DNA of 64,000 bases, from NCBI RefSeq assembly GCF_910596095.1, contig NC_056539.1, forward strand, positions 3,203,001 through 3,267,000, written 5' to 3'. The first letter of the stretch is position 1. Each line of letters begins with the position of its first letter. The translations under genes were made by a program, and so were the position numbers. This DNA comes from Thunnus maccoyii (lineage: Eukaryota > Chordata > Actinopteri > Scombriformes > Scombridae). The notes beneath the pieces were generated by a model. The model did no database searches and had not been told where the DNA came from. It saw only the letters and a program-made list of their open reading frames with translations. Shown here in pieces: positions 33,936 to 46,050 of the stretch.

Positions 33936-35264
33936 GTGTTCTCTCCAGAGTTTTCTGTAGTGTATCTGTCTACCTGTTAGCCCTGTTAGACTGATGACTG
34001 TCCAGAATGTGTCCCTGCAGATGGATTGACAGATGACTAATGAATGAAGGGATGGATGTAAATCATTGTGTTGCTTTAAAGAGCATCTACACTTTGTCAT
34101 CCGAGCCTGTATAAATACATCAAGGTACTGAACAAGCTTTTGGTCCTGCTTGTCAACAGCTGGATGGAGCTGATGATTCATCTGACCAATTTCCACTGAT
34201 TAGTGCATTTAATTACTGTGTTCCTGGCACCATTTCGGTCAGTCCCCACCGTGCACTCTGAATCATACTGAGAAACTGTAAAGTTCTCAAAACTGTGAAG
34301 TCATCCTGGTAATTTTACCTACTGATTTTCATGAAACCACAGAGTTGCTTGTGTATTTTGCCCTAAATATCCAACCAGTATGAATACAGTATACATACAT
34401 TTGATCCCAGCAGCAACCAAACGTACCAACCCACTACTCACTGGCAGTGTCATTCATTCTGGGTAAGGACATGGGTCAAATACCTTCAGTGTTTCTCATT
34501 CTCAAACCCCATTGGCTGTGTTTGCATGTATGTGTGGAGGGTTTCTAGCTAAAACTACCTAATATGGAATAGAAGTGGAAAATTAAACCCTTTACAGTAA
34601 CTGACTTGTCATTCTCAATGACTTCTAACCTGAAGCATGGGTGCCAGATATGGAGGTTGTTTTGGTTAGCCACATAAACCTGCAGCAGTCACTAGAGAAC
34701 CATCATTTTGTACCAACATAAATTTATTTTGTTTGTCATACCCATGTATGCACACACCAGTTTAACATCTGTTTCAAAGAGTATGCAGATTGTTATGAGT
34801 ATAATACATTTACAGCTAAGCTGCATAATACATGTTATAGGGGCAAACCTATCAGTATCCATGGTGACAGATACTTCCTGCTCATGGTCGGAAGTGGAGA
34901 GTGCATCCTGAACTTCATTTGTTTCATTAGATCCTCCTGCCCTCCAGTATCTAAGGTACCATACTGCACTAATCTGCACTTTATGAGTGCTAACAGCATT
35001 TTCCAACACTGGACAGACTCAGTTAGGCAGTGCAACAAACACAACTGGCAGTGTTGGTGGTGGAAAGATGATCGAAGATGGGATCATGTCCATGTTGTTG
35101 AAACTCCTGCTGGTTGGTCATGGCTCCTCTGACGGAGAATGGGATGTAGGGACCTCTCCTAGACAACACTGGTTCCAGAGTGCTGAGAAGTTGGTTGTTG
35201 AAAATTGTGTGTTGAAAATATTTTTGTGTATATGTTCTTGTTCATCTGAACACTGAGGGCCCTG
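33936..35264. other. Non-coding stretch, no recognised feature
   Basis: The frames at 33900-34196, 34692-35044 and 34884-35256 overlap on both strands and show no domain. Nothing else is supportable. Confidence 0.4.
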
Positions 35265-35840
35265 TGTAAAACCCAGTGCTGGGCAAGTTACCTTCCAAAT
35301 TAGTTACTTTCATTTGAAAGTAATAAGTTACTTTACAATATTACTGTCTGTGCAGAGTAATGCGTTACTTATTACACTACTTTTTCCAACATTAGTTTAC
35401 CTTAAGAATGGTTTTGACAGGGATTTTGCTGACAAGCTTACTAAAAGCTGATGATTCTACTGTTGACAGAAGCTGTATATCTTTGACAACATACTCTGCT
35501 ATAAGCCTCCTCACTTCTCAGGGTTCAAGCACAACAGATCCAGAAAAATCTAACTTCTGTTGCTTCAGTTTGCTTGCGCTCTCATCCTCGGCTTTTCTCT
35601 TCTGCTTGTTAGCAACATTGTCTCTCTCAGTTAGCTTAATGTTAGCATGAACCATTTCCAGGTGTTTCTTCAGGTTACTTGTGCTATTTCTCACTAATAT
35701 GTTGTTGTCCTTTTCTTTGATAAATTTAAAGTAATAGGAGTACACCCATTTCGAAAATGTAGAGTCTGCAGCCATCTCAGCCATTGAATTTCGGCAACAG
35801 GAAATTTGGGGGATATTGTATTGTAGCAACGGCCCTCATT
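35265..35840 (-). pseudogene. hAT element fragment: BED-finger N-terminus plus one terminus
   Basis: On the minus strand the 35829-35518 frame reads STFSKWVYSYYFKFIKEKDN, then NSTSNLKKHLEMVHANIKL: the N-terminal BED zinc finger of hAT transposases. The HLEMVH histidine pair is present, but the CxxC half expected between ILVR and NSTSN is missing, which looks like a short in-frame deletion. After the basic stretch (KQKRKAEDES) the sequence runs out, and 35268-35290 (CCAGTGCTGGGCAAGTTACC on the plus strand) looks like a hAT terminal inverted repeat. The body of the transposase is absent, so this is an internally deleted copy. Confidence 0.6.
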
Positions 35841-37933
35841 TCCCACCATGGGTAGGTGCAGCAGCTTGAAGTAATTAGTGCATTATTTCTGCTAATTTTC
35901 TACAAGTATTTAGTTTGGTCCTCTTGACAAAATCACTAAATGGCCAGTTGAGTGAAGGAGCCAGTATAATCTATCAGAAGTGCTTGTTGGAGGGTTTTGT
36001 GGCTTTGGAAACTCACTCCCCCCACACTTTCTAACGTCGGATTAGTGGGGACTGTCACTGACAACTCTCCGAAACCAGCAATCTGACATTCATGCTGTGA
36101 TTGGCCAGCTGTATGGAGATGAGCCAAAAGACAGGATTTTCTCTTTCTTGGTATCATTTTTCAGTCATGACATTACTATTTCCGTCACTTTTTATGTAAA
36201 CAACAAAATGCAACACTATGAATGTCTTCCAGGAGAGACTGTCTGATAATATGTGCCATTATCTCTGTATTTAAATTATACCACACCTCCCCTGATGTCT
36301 GTGCCAACCGACTTTTGACTCCACCTTCGAGCATGGCCATCTTGAACAACATTTTTGATTTCTGATGAGGTTGGACATGTCTAAGATCCAATTCACACAA
36401 AAATACCAACAACTTGCTTAAGCTGCTTTATATGAATTAACCTATGTGGTATTCCCTTATCTCCCACCTATGTACCAAAACACCCCACAGACAGGCAAAG
36501 CCAATTCCAAGGTCAAGAATATACCAAACATCAGAACCCTGCTTGCACTGGTCATTGTGTCCCCCATGAATATAGGGCCCATTATCTTCATTCTGTATTC
36601 TCTATCTTTATAAAAGTCAGTGGAAGCAGGTTTTTGAAGTCATTTCCTGTGCAAGTGAGGAAGTAGGCCATTTTAACCTAACCAAGATCTGTCTGTGATT
36701 TAATTTAATAATGCAGTGTGAATACTGGTCATGAAAGCAGGAGGATGGGGGAAATTAAACAATTACATACAGTCATGCAGGTACCTAATATTAGTTTGTC
36801 CTGTCCATTAAGTTTCTAAGTGGGAGATAGATGATGGATAGATGTCCAAAACCTGTGCCTTAATATACTCAGACACAATAATATCCCCTCCTCTTTGTGA
36901 TCGAATATCTCAAGTCTACAGCAGTGCTATAGGCTGTTGATGTTCCTGCATATATGTGCCTGTGTGTATGTGTTTGTGTATGTGCATGTGTCTTCCAGGC
37001 AGATTCAAAGGTGTATCTCAGTGCCAGCAGTAATCCCTGGTGATTTACTCTGGCTGCCAGCAGGTAGATCACACTGAAAGATAGACTCTGGCTCGACTGT
37101 ACCTCCCTTCTTCTGAAGCTGTCCACAGAGAGAAGAGACAGTCAGACAGAAAGACATGATGCATTCACACCACAGGCAAAGATATGAAATGTGATCTGAT
37201 CATATCTGATAGTTTGGCAATGATGTGTCAAGGATCAGAGAAGCATATTGAAGAAAGTCATGGACAAAAAATATTTAGCAACTGACCAAGCAGCCAGCAT
37301 TTTAATTTAAACAATGTCTATCACTTTGTGCAGACAGCACCATAGGACTAAAATTGCTCAATATACCAATTTAGATGCTTAAATTGAACAAATTGCATTA
37401 CTTTGAGTTAATGATTTGTAATTTGAGTTTACAAATTAGGGACACATTTATCAAAAGTTTTTCCCTCTGACATTTACACAGCTCTGTATTTAAATGTGAT
37501 AAACATTCAGTGGAAAAGCTATATGTTACTCATTCTTCATTGCTTCAGTATATACCACATACCATGCTACTCAAGTACTTCACTAGCATATAGTCTGATA
37601 AACAGCCCACAATATTTTACATTAAGAAAATACAAAGCTCTGTATGAGAGCATGTCTTAATATGTGACATTTCATAAGCCTCACCTCCATCCCAGCTAGT
37701 GCTGGTAAAAAATGAACAATTTTTTTCTGCTGGTCCTTTTGCAAGTTTGATTCATACCGGGTCTACACTGCCTCCAGGAAATGGACATATGCTCGAGAAC
37801 TTCAAAGCTCTCGCTGTCTCTCGCCTACAGTGCTTTTATATGTCACCAAGCTAACTGCAAGCCATATACGCGATAGAAGTTCAATCTTAAATAGTGTTAT
37901 AAACTCACTCAGTACTGTGTGACAAAGTTTAGC
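35841..37933. other. Non-coding stretch, no recognised feature
   Basis: The frame at 36185-36412 (minus) and others lack domains. Short GT clusters lie near 36958-36992. Possible further repeat DNA near 36340-36660 was not assigned. Confidence 0.35.
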
Positions 37934-38330
37934 TTTAAAGGATAAGTTTGGTTTTTTTCAAGTCTGTCTTAATACAGTTCTGACCTGCCATTATGTATGT
38001 GGACATGGGTCTTAGTCGCTGTAACAGTTCCTACTCTCCATACTGACTCTGAAGCTGTTCTCTTGGAACATGACTACACTGTAAGAAATAAGGGCCCTCC
38101 ACAGCCCTCGTTCTGTGCATAAATGCATTCCAAAGTTCAGCTGATGCTTCAGGAGCCTCACTTAGCTAAATCAAGTCCATATATTCCAAAGTTAGAGACA
38201 GTAAAAAATTCCCTCTTTTTGTTACTGCGGACTAAAGTTCCTCGCTGAGCTGTGGTGGAGGGATACATTCTAGTAGTGGTGTGTAAGTCTGACGTACGCT
38301 GAGAAAACTTTGAATGCACCTATAAGCTTG
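37934..38330. repeat. Short DNA-transposon-like repeat with TTAAAGG end
   Basis: Starts TTTAAAGGATAAGTTTGGTT followed by TTCAAGTCTGTCTTA, an end seen in very abundant short elements of percomorph fish. No inverted partner was found, so the right border is approximate. Confidence 0.45.
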
Positions 38331-41300
38331 TTGTCAGTGACCAATAAAACTCGAAGAGCAAGAGCAACTTGTGTTCTTGGACACTAATATTTTGGTAACA
38401 GCCCGCTCCAACTCTTTTTCAATTAATTACTGTAAAAATACACGCATAGCATCAACACAATTATTACATTAAGTAAAACATTTCTTTATTTCAAGTTATC
38501 AGTTTTATGCAGCCTACAGCTTAATATTTTGTGCCACCAAATACCTGAAAAGTCTAAATACTTCAAATACTCAACATAATTGGAGGTCCAGACACAGGTA
38601 TACCAAAACAACACAATACAGGAACTTCCCAGCACTAACCCCAACATCCACCTGTAGGTTCTGAGTCTACTTTTCCTTGTGAGGAAGGTATCAGAGTTTG
38701 GTTTATCTTTGTGAGGAGTGACAACACCAGACCCCACATATAAACCGTGCATACTCTGCATTCTCAATCATCTATTCCCTGTGACTCGGCTAACCTGTAG
38801 TTTTGTTTACAACCTTTGTAACCCAAGTGGAAAAAAAGATAAAATAAAACATCCTGAGGTGAGGAATGTCAAGGTTCAAACATTTCTGAGGCATGTAATG
38901 TAGAAAGTTTGTGTGCATGTCTACACATGTATTCCATAAATACTCCATCATAACACTCACACATTATTTCTCCTCTCATTGACGCCCTGTTCTTCCTTCC
39001 ACATTCTCTTGTCATCTACTCCTTGAAGTGACAATATACAATTTCCGTTCACAGAGAGGAGTGGCATTGTTTTTCAAAAAGTCAAGAAGTGCCTCTCTCT
39101 CTGGGTGATTCTCATTTCTGGGCTGAATTGTTATCTCTTCCCCTCCAAATGTCTCCTATTCATATCTCATACAAAGCCAATGTTCAAATTTTGGACAGAG
39201 CTGATTCAAGGTGTAGATGAGGCCAATTTTCCTGTTATCGTTGGCCTTTTAGAGTGAGCCAGCTTTCAGCGGTAATTAGCTCAGACAATCATGGCTGATG
39301 TGATAGTTGGAAAGAATGAGACAAGTACAGGATTTGGACATAATCATCTGGAGTGAGACTGAATGATCTATATTTGTTTCCTCTTCAGGTGGGTTATGTA
39401 TAATAACCAGTTATGTGGGAGTGTCTGAAACCTCCAGTGTTTGAGAAGGTTTCATTTCTTAATGAGTAATTCAGAAGTCCCTGCACAGTTTTATATCAAA
39501 ATAATGATAATCATATATTTGTATGATTATGTAATGTTATAATTGTTATTTATGCTGAATTCCATTTTATTTCATGGTAAGTTTAAAGCAAAACTGTAGT
39601 TTGTGAAGTTGTGAGGGGGAAAAAGTGTGTATTTGAAACACCTTTTCATAATACAGTCCACTATAAAACTACCACAACGAAGTATATTATCAAAAATGAC
39701 CAGATAATGGAGTCAACACACAATCAGCTAAAGTAGTATCAACCAAAACTGAACACTGATAAGTAGCTGATGTTTACTAGAGTTCTGCCTGCATTGAAGT
39801 ACATTGTACAGGTTGTATTTTTCACACTTCACTCTCTCTCTACTAACTACAAGTGTTAGAGATTAGAATTCAAACTGAAACTGTACAGCACCAAAGACGG
39901 CACCGAACATAATTCACTTTAATGGCTTTTCTTCCTTCATTAAATCCTTCTGTAACAAAGTAAACAAAATACAGGGAACTTTGGTTAGACTAATGGAATT
40001 TCTGAAGAAAGCATTTGGATGCTTCTATGTTTCAGGATTTAAATGTCCAGTTTGAAATGGAAAAACTAAATGACCATTTTCAGAGGCACAGCATTATTCT
40101 CCCATGTGGGGCAGACCTCACAAGGTAACTTCATTATGCATCCAGTTTATCAGCTGTTGACACAGCAATCAGGTACAACTTAGCATGCAGCTGTTTTCTA
40201 AACTCCTGAAAGTTCTGGTTTAGCTGAATTCATTCTAGACCGTAGCTAAACTAGTCAGAGGCTATGTGATACATTTACCTCATCTCAGGGTTTCATTTGG
40301 CCTTATTTCCTATTTTATCTTATTTTCTATTTGTATAAATGTATTTCTGTTAACTAAATGTCTAATGATCTGAAGTGTTGTTGTGATTTGTGACACATCA
40401 TTATCACGTCAGCTCAGCTGTCATCACTCAGCTGCCTGCTAGTCTCCACATTTAGCAAGGTTGTTGTGTAACATGGGAGCTCCGGTTGATAAAGTAAAAT
40501 GTCTTGTTCAAAACAAGCCGATACAAAAAAGAAAGGTTGACAATGAAAAACATGCATTTCAGGTGGACTAGACTGAGAAATACACATTGATTTTGTCTGA
40601 CAGAAGTAGGAGACCATTGTGTTCGATTTACAATTAAACAGTGTCCATAATGAAGAGTGGGAACGCAAAATGCCACTCCGACACCAAACATGGCTGTTTT
40701 GAACAAAACTATCCCAAAAACATGAAGAAGAACCACATAACTGAAAAAATTAAAGTTGTGATATCAAGGCTCCAACAGAATAACTGTAAAATTATAAAAA
40801 ATGTAATGAATGCAGTGAAGAATTCATTAATGAACACTTATTCCAGCATCTCCTCCTGGACATCACACCTTTGTATACCCAAGTTTTAGAACATGGTGAC
40901 ACAACAAAGCTGTCACATCTCCAATTAACACAGAAATGCTGTTCATGTACAGAGTTGTGGAGTTTTTGTACTAAAATATCATCATAAAACGCATCATTAC
41001 TGGATCTTTGATGCAGTGGAACTGTATTAAGTGGAGCTCTAAGACTTGTATTTGAGCACCTCAGTACTAAACGGTCCTGGATCAGGGCTTGGCCTGATTG
41101 TTTAAAGCCTTATGTTAAAGATCTAAGAACAAAAACCAAAGCGTCTTTAATTCATTTTGTGCAGACAAAAGTTCACCATCTTTCAGTTCATTACTGTCCT
41201 TCTTACAGGTGTACGTCACACTGAATAATTTTTTTGTGCTTAGGGGGCAGTAACAGCTTCACTTCTCTCCCGTTTAAAAGCTGTGTCTGCCGCTTAACAT

Positions 41301-42017
41301 TAAACCTACACTGGGCTCTTATATCACCTCACCCAGAAAAGGAAACCAAGGCCTTGCATCAGCTGTTTAATCCACTCATTAATTATACATGAAGCTTGCA
41401 GAATTATAATAATTGTTTACCAATTGGAAACCACCTTGGGCACAATTAATCTTTTTAAGTTGCCAATACAGTAACAATGCCAATGCAGTCTCCTCACTAT
41501 GTCTCACCACTCAATAAAATGCCACTAATTTATTCAGCGGTGAAATTAATGTGTGCACATATTGCTGATCTCCACAATGTGTACGTCTGCTGTCCCACAG
41601 GAGGAAGGGAGGGAGAGAGAGTTGAAGACAGCCAGGGAAAATGAAGACAAGAGTAGTGGTGTTGAGTGAGATGAGGGATGTGATCTCACACAAAGGTTAA
41701 GGGTAGAAGGTGAGGCGTGTTAAAGAGACAAAAGTGTGTCCGGTGATGTATGGGAGAAGGCATGAACAATGTGGAGCAAGAGAGAAAGAATAAAACCAAC
41801 AGAGGGCACAGCTCAATGGTCCTCTAAGACAAGTATTCAGTGTGCTGGAAGCTCAGGGTAGGTGTGAGAAAGACAGATAACGAGTCACAAAATGTAGTAG
41901 AAGTCTAAGGCCTCAATGATGGTTCTTAGCAATTTTAAAAATGCGGTAACCTAGCAATAAGATTATTTCTCGGAATGTCTGTGCCAATGAACTACATTAT
42001 ACTTGAGCACATTTGCT
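38331..42017. other. Non-coding region with candidate conserved blocks
   Basis: No gene recognised. Blocks at about 39120-39320 and 41300-41500 are non-repetitive, balanced in composition and rich in TAATTA-type homeodomain cores (for example GCGGTAATTAGCTCAG near 39269 and CATTAATTATACATGA near 41376). They are candidates for conserved non-coding elements. The frames at 38486-38767, 40414-40736 and 41511-41693 have no domain. Confidence 0.3.
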
Positions 42018-42527
42018 TTAAAGGGAAACTGGTGTTTTTCAACCTGGACCCTATTTTCCCATCATTTTGTGTCTAAGTGACTAATGGGGACAACAATTTC
42101 TGGAATTGGGCCAGTATTGAGCGAAATTGCTTCACAATTTGTCGCGAAACGGGCTGCAATGTAATCCTTTGTGGCAATAGTGCCCCGTCAATGTACGTCC
42201 ATTAAGTATTTGTTTTTGCCACTGACAGGCTTAGATTGTTATTGTAAGTGTCTGACAACATTGTGGAAAGGACCATACAGAGAAATAAAACTTTTTTCTT
42301 TACCTTTTGCTTGATCCGGTATGTTTGTTATTATGTCTAACCAAGTCTTGCAAGTACTTTTAGTGGACATACATTGACATGGCGCTATTGCCCCATTGGA
42401 TTACATTGCAGCCCATTTTGTGGCTGCCACCTGAACCAATTTCAAAAATTGTCTCTCATTAGTCACTTAGACATAAAATGATGGCAAAATACGGTCCAGG
42501 TTGAAAAATACTGAAGTTTCCTTTTAA
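42018..42527. mobile_element. 510-bp MITE with ~190-bp inverted arms and TTAA at both ends
   Basis: The left arm from 42018 and the reverse complement of the right arm ending at 42527 share long blocks: TTTTTCAACCTGGACC, TCTAAGTGACTAATG, GGGCTGCAATGTAATCC and GGCAATAG. Both outer edges are TTAA (42018-42021 and 42524-42527), which fits a TTAA target-site duplication as made by piggyBac-type transposases. No coding capacity. Confidence 0.75.
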
Positions 42528-42562
42528 GTATTGTAGCTTACCTAAATACACATTTATGCTAC

Positions 42563-42721
42563 TTACTTTGCAAGGCAGCTGGATTTGCGAGATCATGTGA
42601 GAATCCTTATAGGATGCTGATTGGTTCAAACCACCGGTGGTTCGGACACAAGCGCATAACTTGAAGTCTGACAAGATGGATTCTTGCGTGATCTTGTGAA
42701 TAAAGCTGCCTTGCAAAGTAA
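42563..42721. mobile_element. 159-bp MITE with 44-bp inverted ends
   Basis: The left end (TTACTTTGCAAGGCAGCT, then GAGATCATGTGAGAATCC) is the reverse complement, with few mismatches, of the right end (GGATTCTTGCGTGATCTTGTG, then AGCTGCCTTGCAAAGTAA). The outer 18 bases are identical. The centre is the palindrome ACCACCGGTGGT (42634-42645). It lies 35 bases after the previous element. Confidence 0.75.
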
Positions 42722-43631
42722 GGAAAAGTAGTTGCCAAAGTAACTAATGGGGATCCCAATAAACAATACATATTTATTTTTAGTCAACCACTTTCAGAAG
42801 TTATTGTAACTATTTTTTTTAACTTCAAACAGCAAATATATATATATATAGTGAAAAATATATCTAATTATATAATACCTCAACCAGCTACAATATCCCA
42901 CTGTGGGGCCTGAGGACAAAAATGAGCTGTTGGGCCCTTTTGGTCCCCTCACTATTCCTCTCGTGTTCTGTGTATTGTGTATGCACATCCAAATACTCCA
43001 AAAATATTAACTGTATCATAGTGATAGTCAGGATTTCACTAAACCAAACTGTCAAATTTACTGAGTATTTAAAAATAACAAAATTTTGAATTGTATTTAT
43101 CAAATTTATTAATTCAATGTATAATCATATTTTCTGTTATATTTTATTTCCCACATTATGGTCAACATTTTCCAAATCCTTCTCTTTTCAGTGTATAATT
43201 GTGGTATAATTTTTGTGTATAAATCAGTACCACAATTATAAATGTGTAATTGCATAATCCTCTGAATGTCACTAAATTCTTGCAGACTTTGAGAGGTACC
43301 TGACCTCTGTGTCAATTATGTAATAAGAGTGATGAAGGTGTAGTTAGTCTTGTCCTAGATGTAACAAAACTTAGGAGAATGGGGGAGATGTCAATCAAGC
43401 AAAGTCTGTATTGTAGTCTTCCACAATAACTAAAATCAGCTGCAGATTTACCATGGGTGTGCACAGCCTTTCAAGTCCTACATATTTAATAGACTTTAAT
43501 TTTGGTTGTATTATCTTGCTTGGTTTTTGGTATTTAAGTAGAGGTAATCAATAAGACCTTTAGGCTATTTTTCCTCTTTCGTGTCATCATTATTAGACAG
43601 TAAAACCTGTGGTGCAAACAATCAACTTTTT

Positions 43632-43632
<1 letters not shown>
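42722..43632. other. Non-coding AT-rich stretch
   Basis: Small (AT)n run at 42837-42850. No gene or repeat end recognised. Confidence 0.4.
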
Positions 43633-43691
<59 letters not shown>

Positions 43692-43713
43692 TACACACAC
43701 GCAAACATACACA
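43633..43713. repeat. (AC)n microsatellite
   Basis: Pure AC from 43633 to 43687, then an imperfect ACAAACATAC mixture to about 43713. It explains the Cys-Val run in the minus-strand frame at 43593-43841. Confidence 0.97.
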
Positions 43714-44402
43714 TAGCCTACATATAGCGGTGGAGGCTGGTCCATAGAGGTAGAGGAGGTTGCTCCTCCTCTATTTTTGAGAGGCAAGAGGGAGATCAAA
43801 ATATTAAAAAAGAATATGTGGTTGAAATAAACCATTACCAAATCTCAGTATTATTTATGACATATTTTTCTCTCTTCTTTGGAAAAAATCCATCATTGAA
43901 ATTCTGATCAAAATGCTTCAACAAGACACCTGCAGAAGGAGAAAGGGCAATGTGTGTGAAGTGGTGGTGGGGGCGGTGGGGGGAGTGGGGGACAGAGGAA
44001 GGCGGGATCCTGCTGTCCTCCTCCACGCGGGATCTCTTACATAAATGTTAATTTGTGCTCTAGAAAGTAAAAAAAAAGTATTGATCTGATTCACTGATTT
44101 CTTACCAGCTCCATCTCTTCATTCACTCTCTTGCCCCCTCTCCCTCTTTTTCTCTCGTCTTTTTTTAAAATGAGTTGGGGAACCGACAGCAAAGCCTAAC
44201 TTTACTTTTAATGTTATCAAATGAAAAGAAATGTCCGCGCCGCTCCTCTTGGTGTCTGTTATAATGTGACTGTGGTTTGTAGTATCGACAGGTGCCACAA
44301 GATGGCGGTAGCTATAATTGAAGCACCATATAGGACCTGTGCAAGTGCCAGTGACTAAATTTTCCATAACACCATGGATGTATAATAAGAGCTGAACAGG
44401 GT
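43714..44402. other. Non-coding stretch, possible transposon terminus at its start
   Basis: 43729-43785 (CGGTGGAGGCTGGTCCATAG, with an inner TAGAGGAG / CTCCTCTA inverted pair) resembles a DNA-transposon terminus. Beyond it nothing is recognised. Confidence 0.3.
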
Positions 44403-44886
44403 GCCGCCGCTCAACCTTGCAGCCAATTTTTCCCAGTGGCCACTCGCGGTATTGCAGCGAAAAATCCCCCTGCGGCCCAAAAAGGATTTTCCCTATAGAC
44501 CACTATTGTAAAAGAGACGCCTGTAAAACTGTTGACCGGACCCCTCGAACTGCAAACGTCAATTATGACTCTTTCCATTATGAACTTTTGATCCATGGAG
44601 GTTTTATGTTTGTAAAACTTTCCTTGAGCCGAGAAAAGCGATTTAAAAATCCGTGACGTCATCACAATGTAAAGTCTATGGGCCGAGCGGGAGCTCGCGG
44701 GTGGGGCCAGCGAGGGAAACATTACTGCGCATATTCAGTGGGCCGCACAACGGGGAAGCAAACCCGGAAGCTAGAAACTGTTTTTGGCGTATGCGCCAGG
44801 CGAACAATTCTCATAGGACTGAATGGGCGCCATTTTTCATCCGGTATCCAGCTCTTCAAAGAGAGAGTCTTACAATATGCGGAGGA
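44403..44886. repeat. CpG-rich dispersed repeat C, copy 1
   Basis: 44412-44555 matches the reverse complement of 62905-63050 closely: CCTTGCAGCCAATTTTTCCC, CCACTCGCGGTATTGCA, CGAAAAAT, CATAGACCAC or CTATAGACCAC, and TGTAAAACTGTTGAC occur in the same order. 44640-44830 is strikingly rich in CpG compared with its surroundings. Class unknown. The two 44.4-44.9 kb open frames lack domains. Confidence 0.6.
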
Positions 44887-45380
44887 AAATTAAGGAGCGA
44901 AAGCTGCAAGACATTTTAACACTGACCCGAAAAGAATCAGATACTGGAAAGACAGAAGCGTGAGTTGCTGTTAGCTGACAAGAGGAGAGCACGGCTAGCT
45001 GGAGGTGGGAGGAAGAAAGTTAGCTTGGCGCTAACGTTAGAGAGACAGCTGATTCATATTTGATATTTGACTGTGCTGTTAACTGGCTATTAATGTTTAT
45101 ATCCAGCATAATGTTACCTCAGATTTGTTAAGGGAAATTAAGTAGCGAAAGCTGCAAGACATTTTAACACTGACCCGAAAAGAATCAGATACTGGAAAGA
45201 CAGAAGCGTGAGTTGCTGTTAGCTGACAAGAGGAGAGCACGGCTAGCTGGAGGTGGGAGGAAGAAAGTTAGCTTGGAGCTAACGTTAGAGAGACAGCTGA
45301 TTGATATTTGATATTTGACTGTGCTGTTAACTGGCTATTAATGTTTATATCCAGCACAATGTTACCTCAGATTTGTTAAG
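44887..45380. repeat. 248-bp tandem duplication
   Basis: The unit at 44887-45134 is repeated at 45135-45380 with a period of exactly 248 bases. Only about four differences were seen (for example AAGGAGCG versus AAGTAGCG, and TTGGCGCTAAC versus TTGGAGCTAAC), so the copies are about 98 percent identical and the duplication is recent. Confidence 0.95.
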
Positions 45381-45846
45381 TTTTTAACTGACACTGGCCA
45401 TATTTTCCCCTCCCGTATTTGAACGGTCATACTTCACACAGGTTATATTGAAATGTTTGTGTAATGTTTCACAATAAAAGTTGGGAAATTGAGGCTTTTA
45501 ATTTTATTAATAGCATAATGCAGTAACAAAAATTTAACAGAGCAAACGGAAGCAGATCAGAAAACAGGGAAGCTTCGTACTAAAATATGAGCAAATATAC
45601 TTATCAAATGGAGGGAATTAGGAATAAAGGCCTCTCTCTAATATAAGCCTGCTTCCAATAAAGGCCTGGAATCCTTTGTAGTTGAGGTAAATAAAGGCCC
45701 TGGCCACTATTAGAAAATACGGTAGATACATTGATAGAGTAGCATAGAAAATAAATTATAACGGAAATTATGAACTATATTTTAAATACATCAATAAAAC
45801 ATTACGTCTTATTTAGGCCCTTACATGCAAATTTTCTTTTTTTCAG
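45381..45846. other. Non-coding stretch with an AAAGGCC-rich repeat piece
   Basis: 45615-45722 has repeated ATAAAGGCC and AATAAAGGCCTGG strings and an AAAATACGGTA end, resembling an interspersed repeat. Nothing else recognised. Confidence 0.35.
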
Positions 45847-46050
45847 ATTTAGAGGTTGTGTCGCCAGGGAGCGGCTGGAGAGAGAAGCAACCGGAGAAAC
45901 AACCAGGAGAGTTAGCTTGTTTGTTATTGTTGCAAATGATATCAGACTGGTTAACCAGCAGCCACAAAGTTCTGCTAACTAACAAACAAGATGACCAACA
46001 GCCACAAATGGACGTTATGACATGGAAGAAAGAAGAAGACGTCAGATAAC
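45847..46050 (+). other. Possible exon downstream of the CpG-rich repeat
   Basis: A 204-base segment flanked by a textbook acceptor (TTTTCTTTTTTTCAG ending 45846) and donor (GTGAGT from 46051). It is open in one frame until a stop four bases before the donor (LEVVSPGSGWREKQ...). No protein family is recognised. It may be a 5' exon driven by the CpG-rich segment upstream, or a chance pair of sites within a repeat. Confidence 0.3.
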
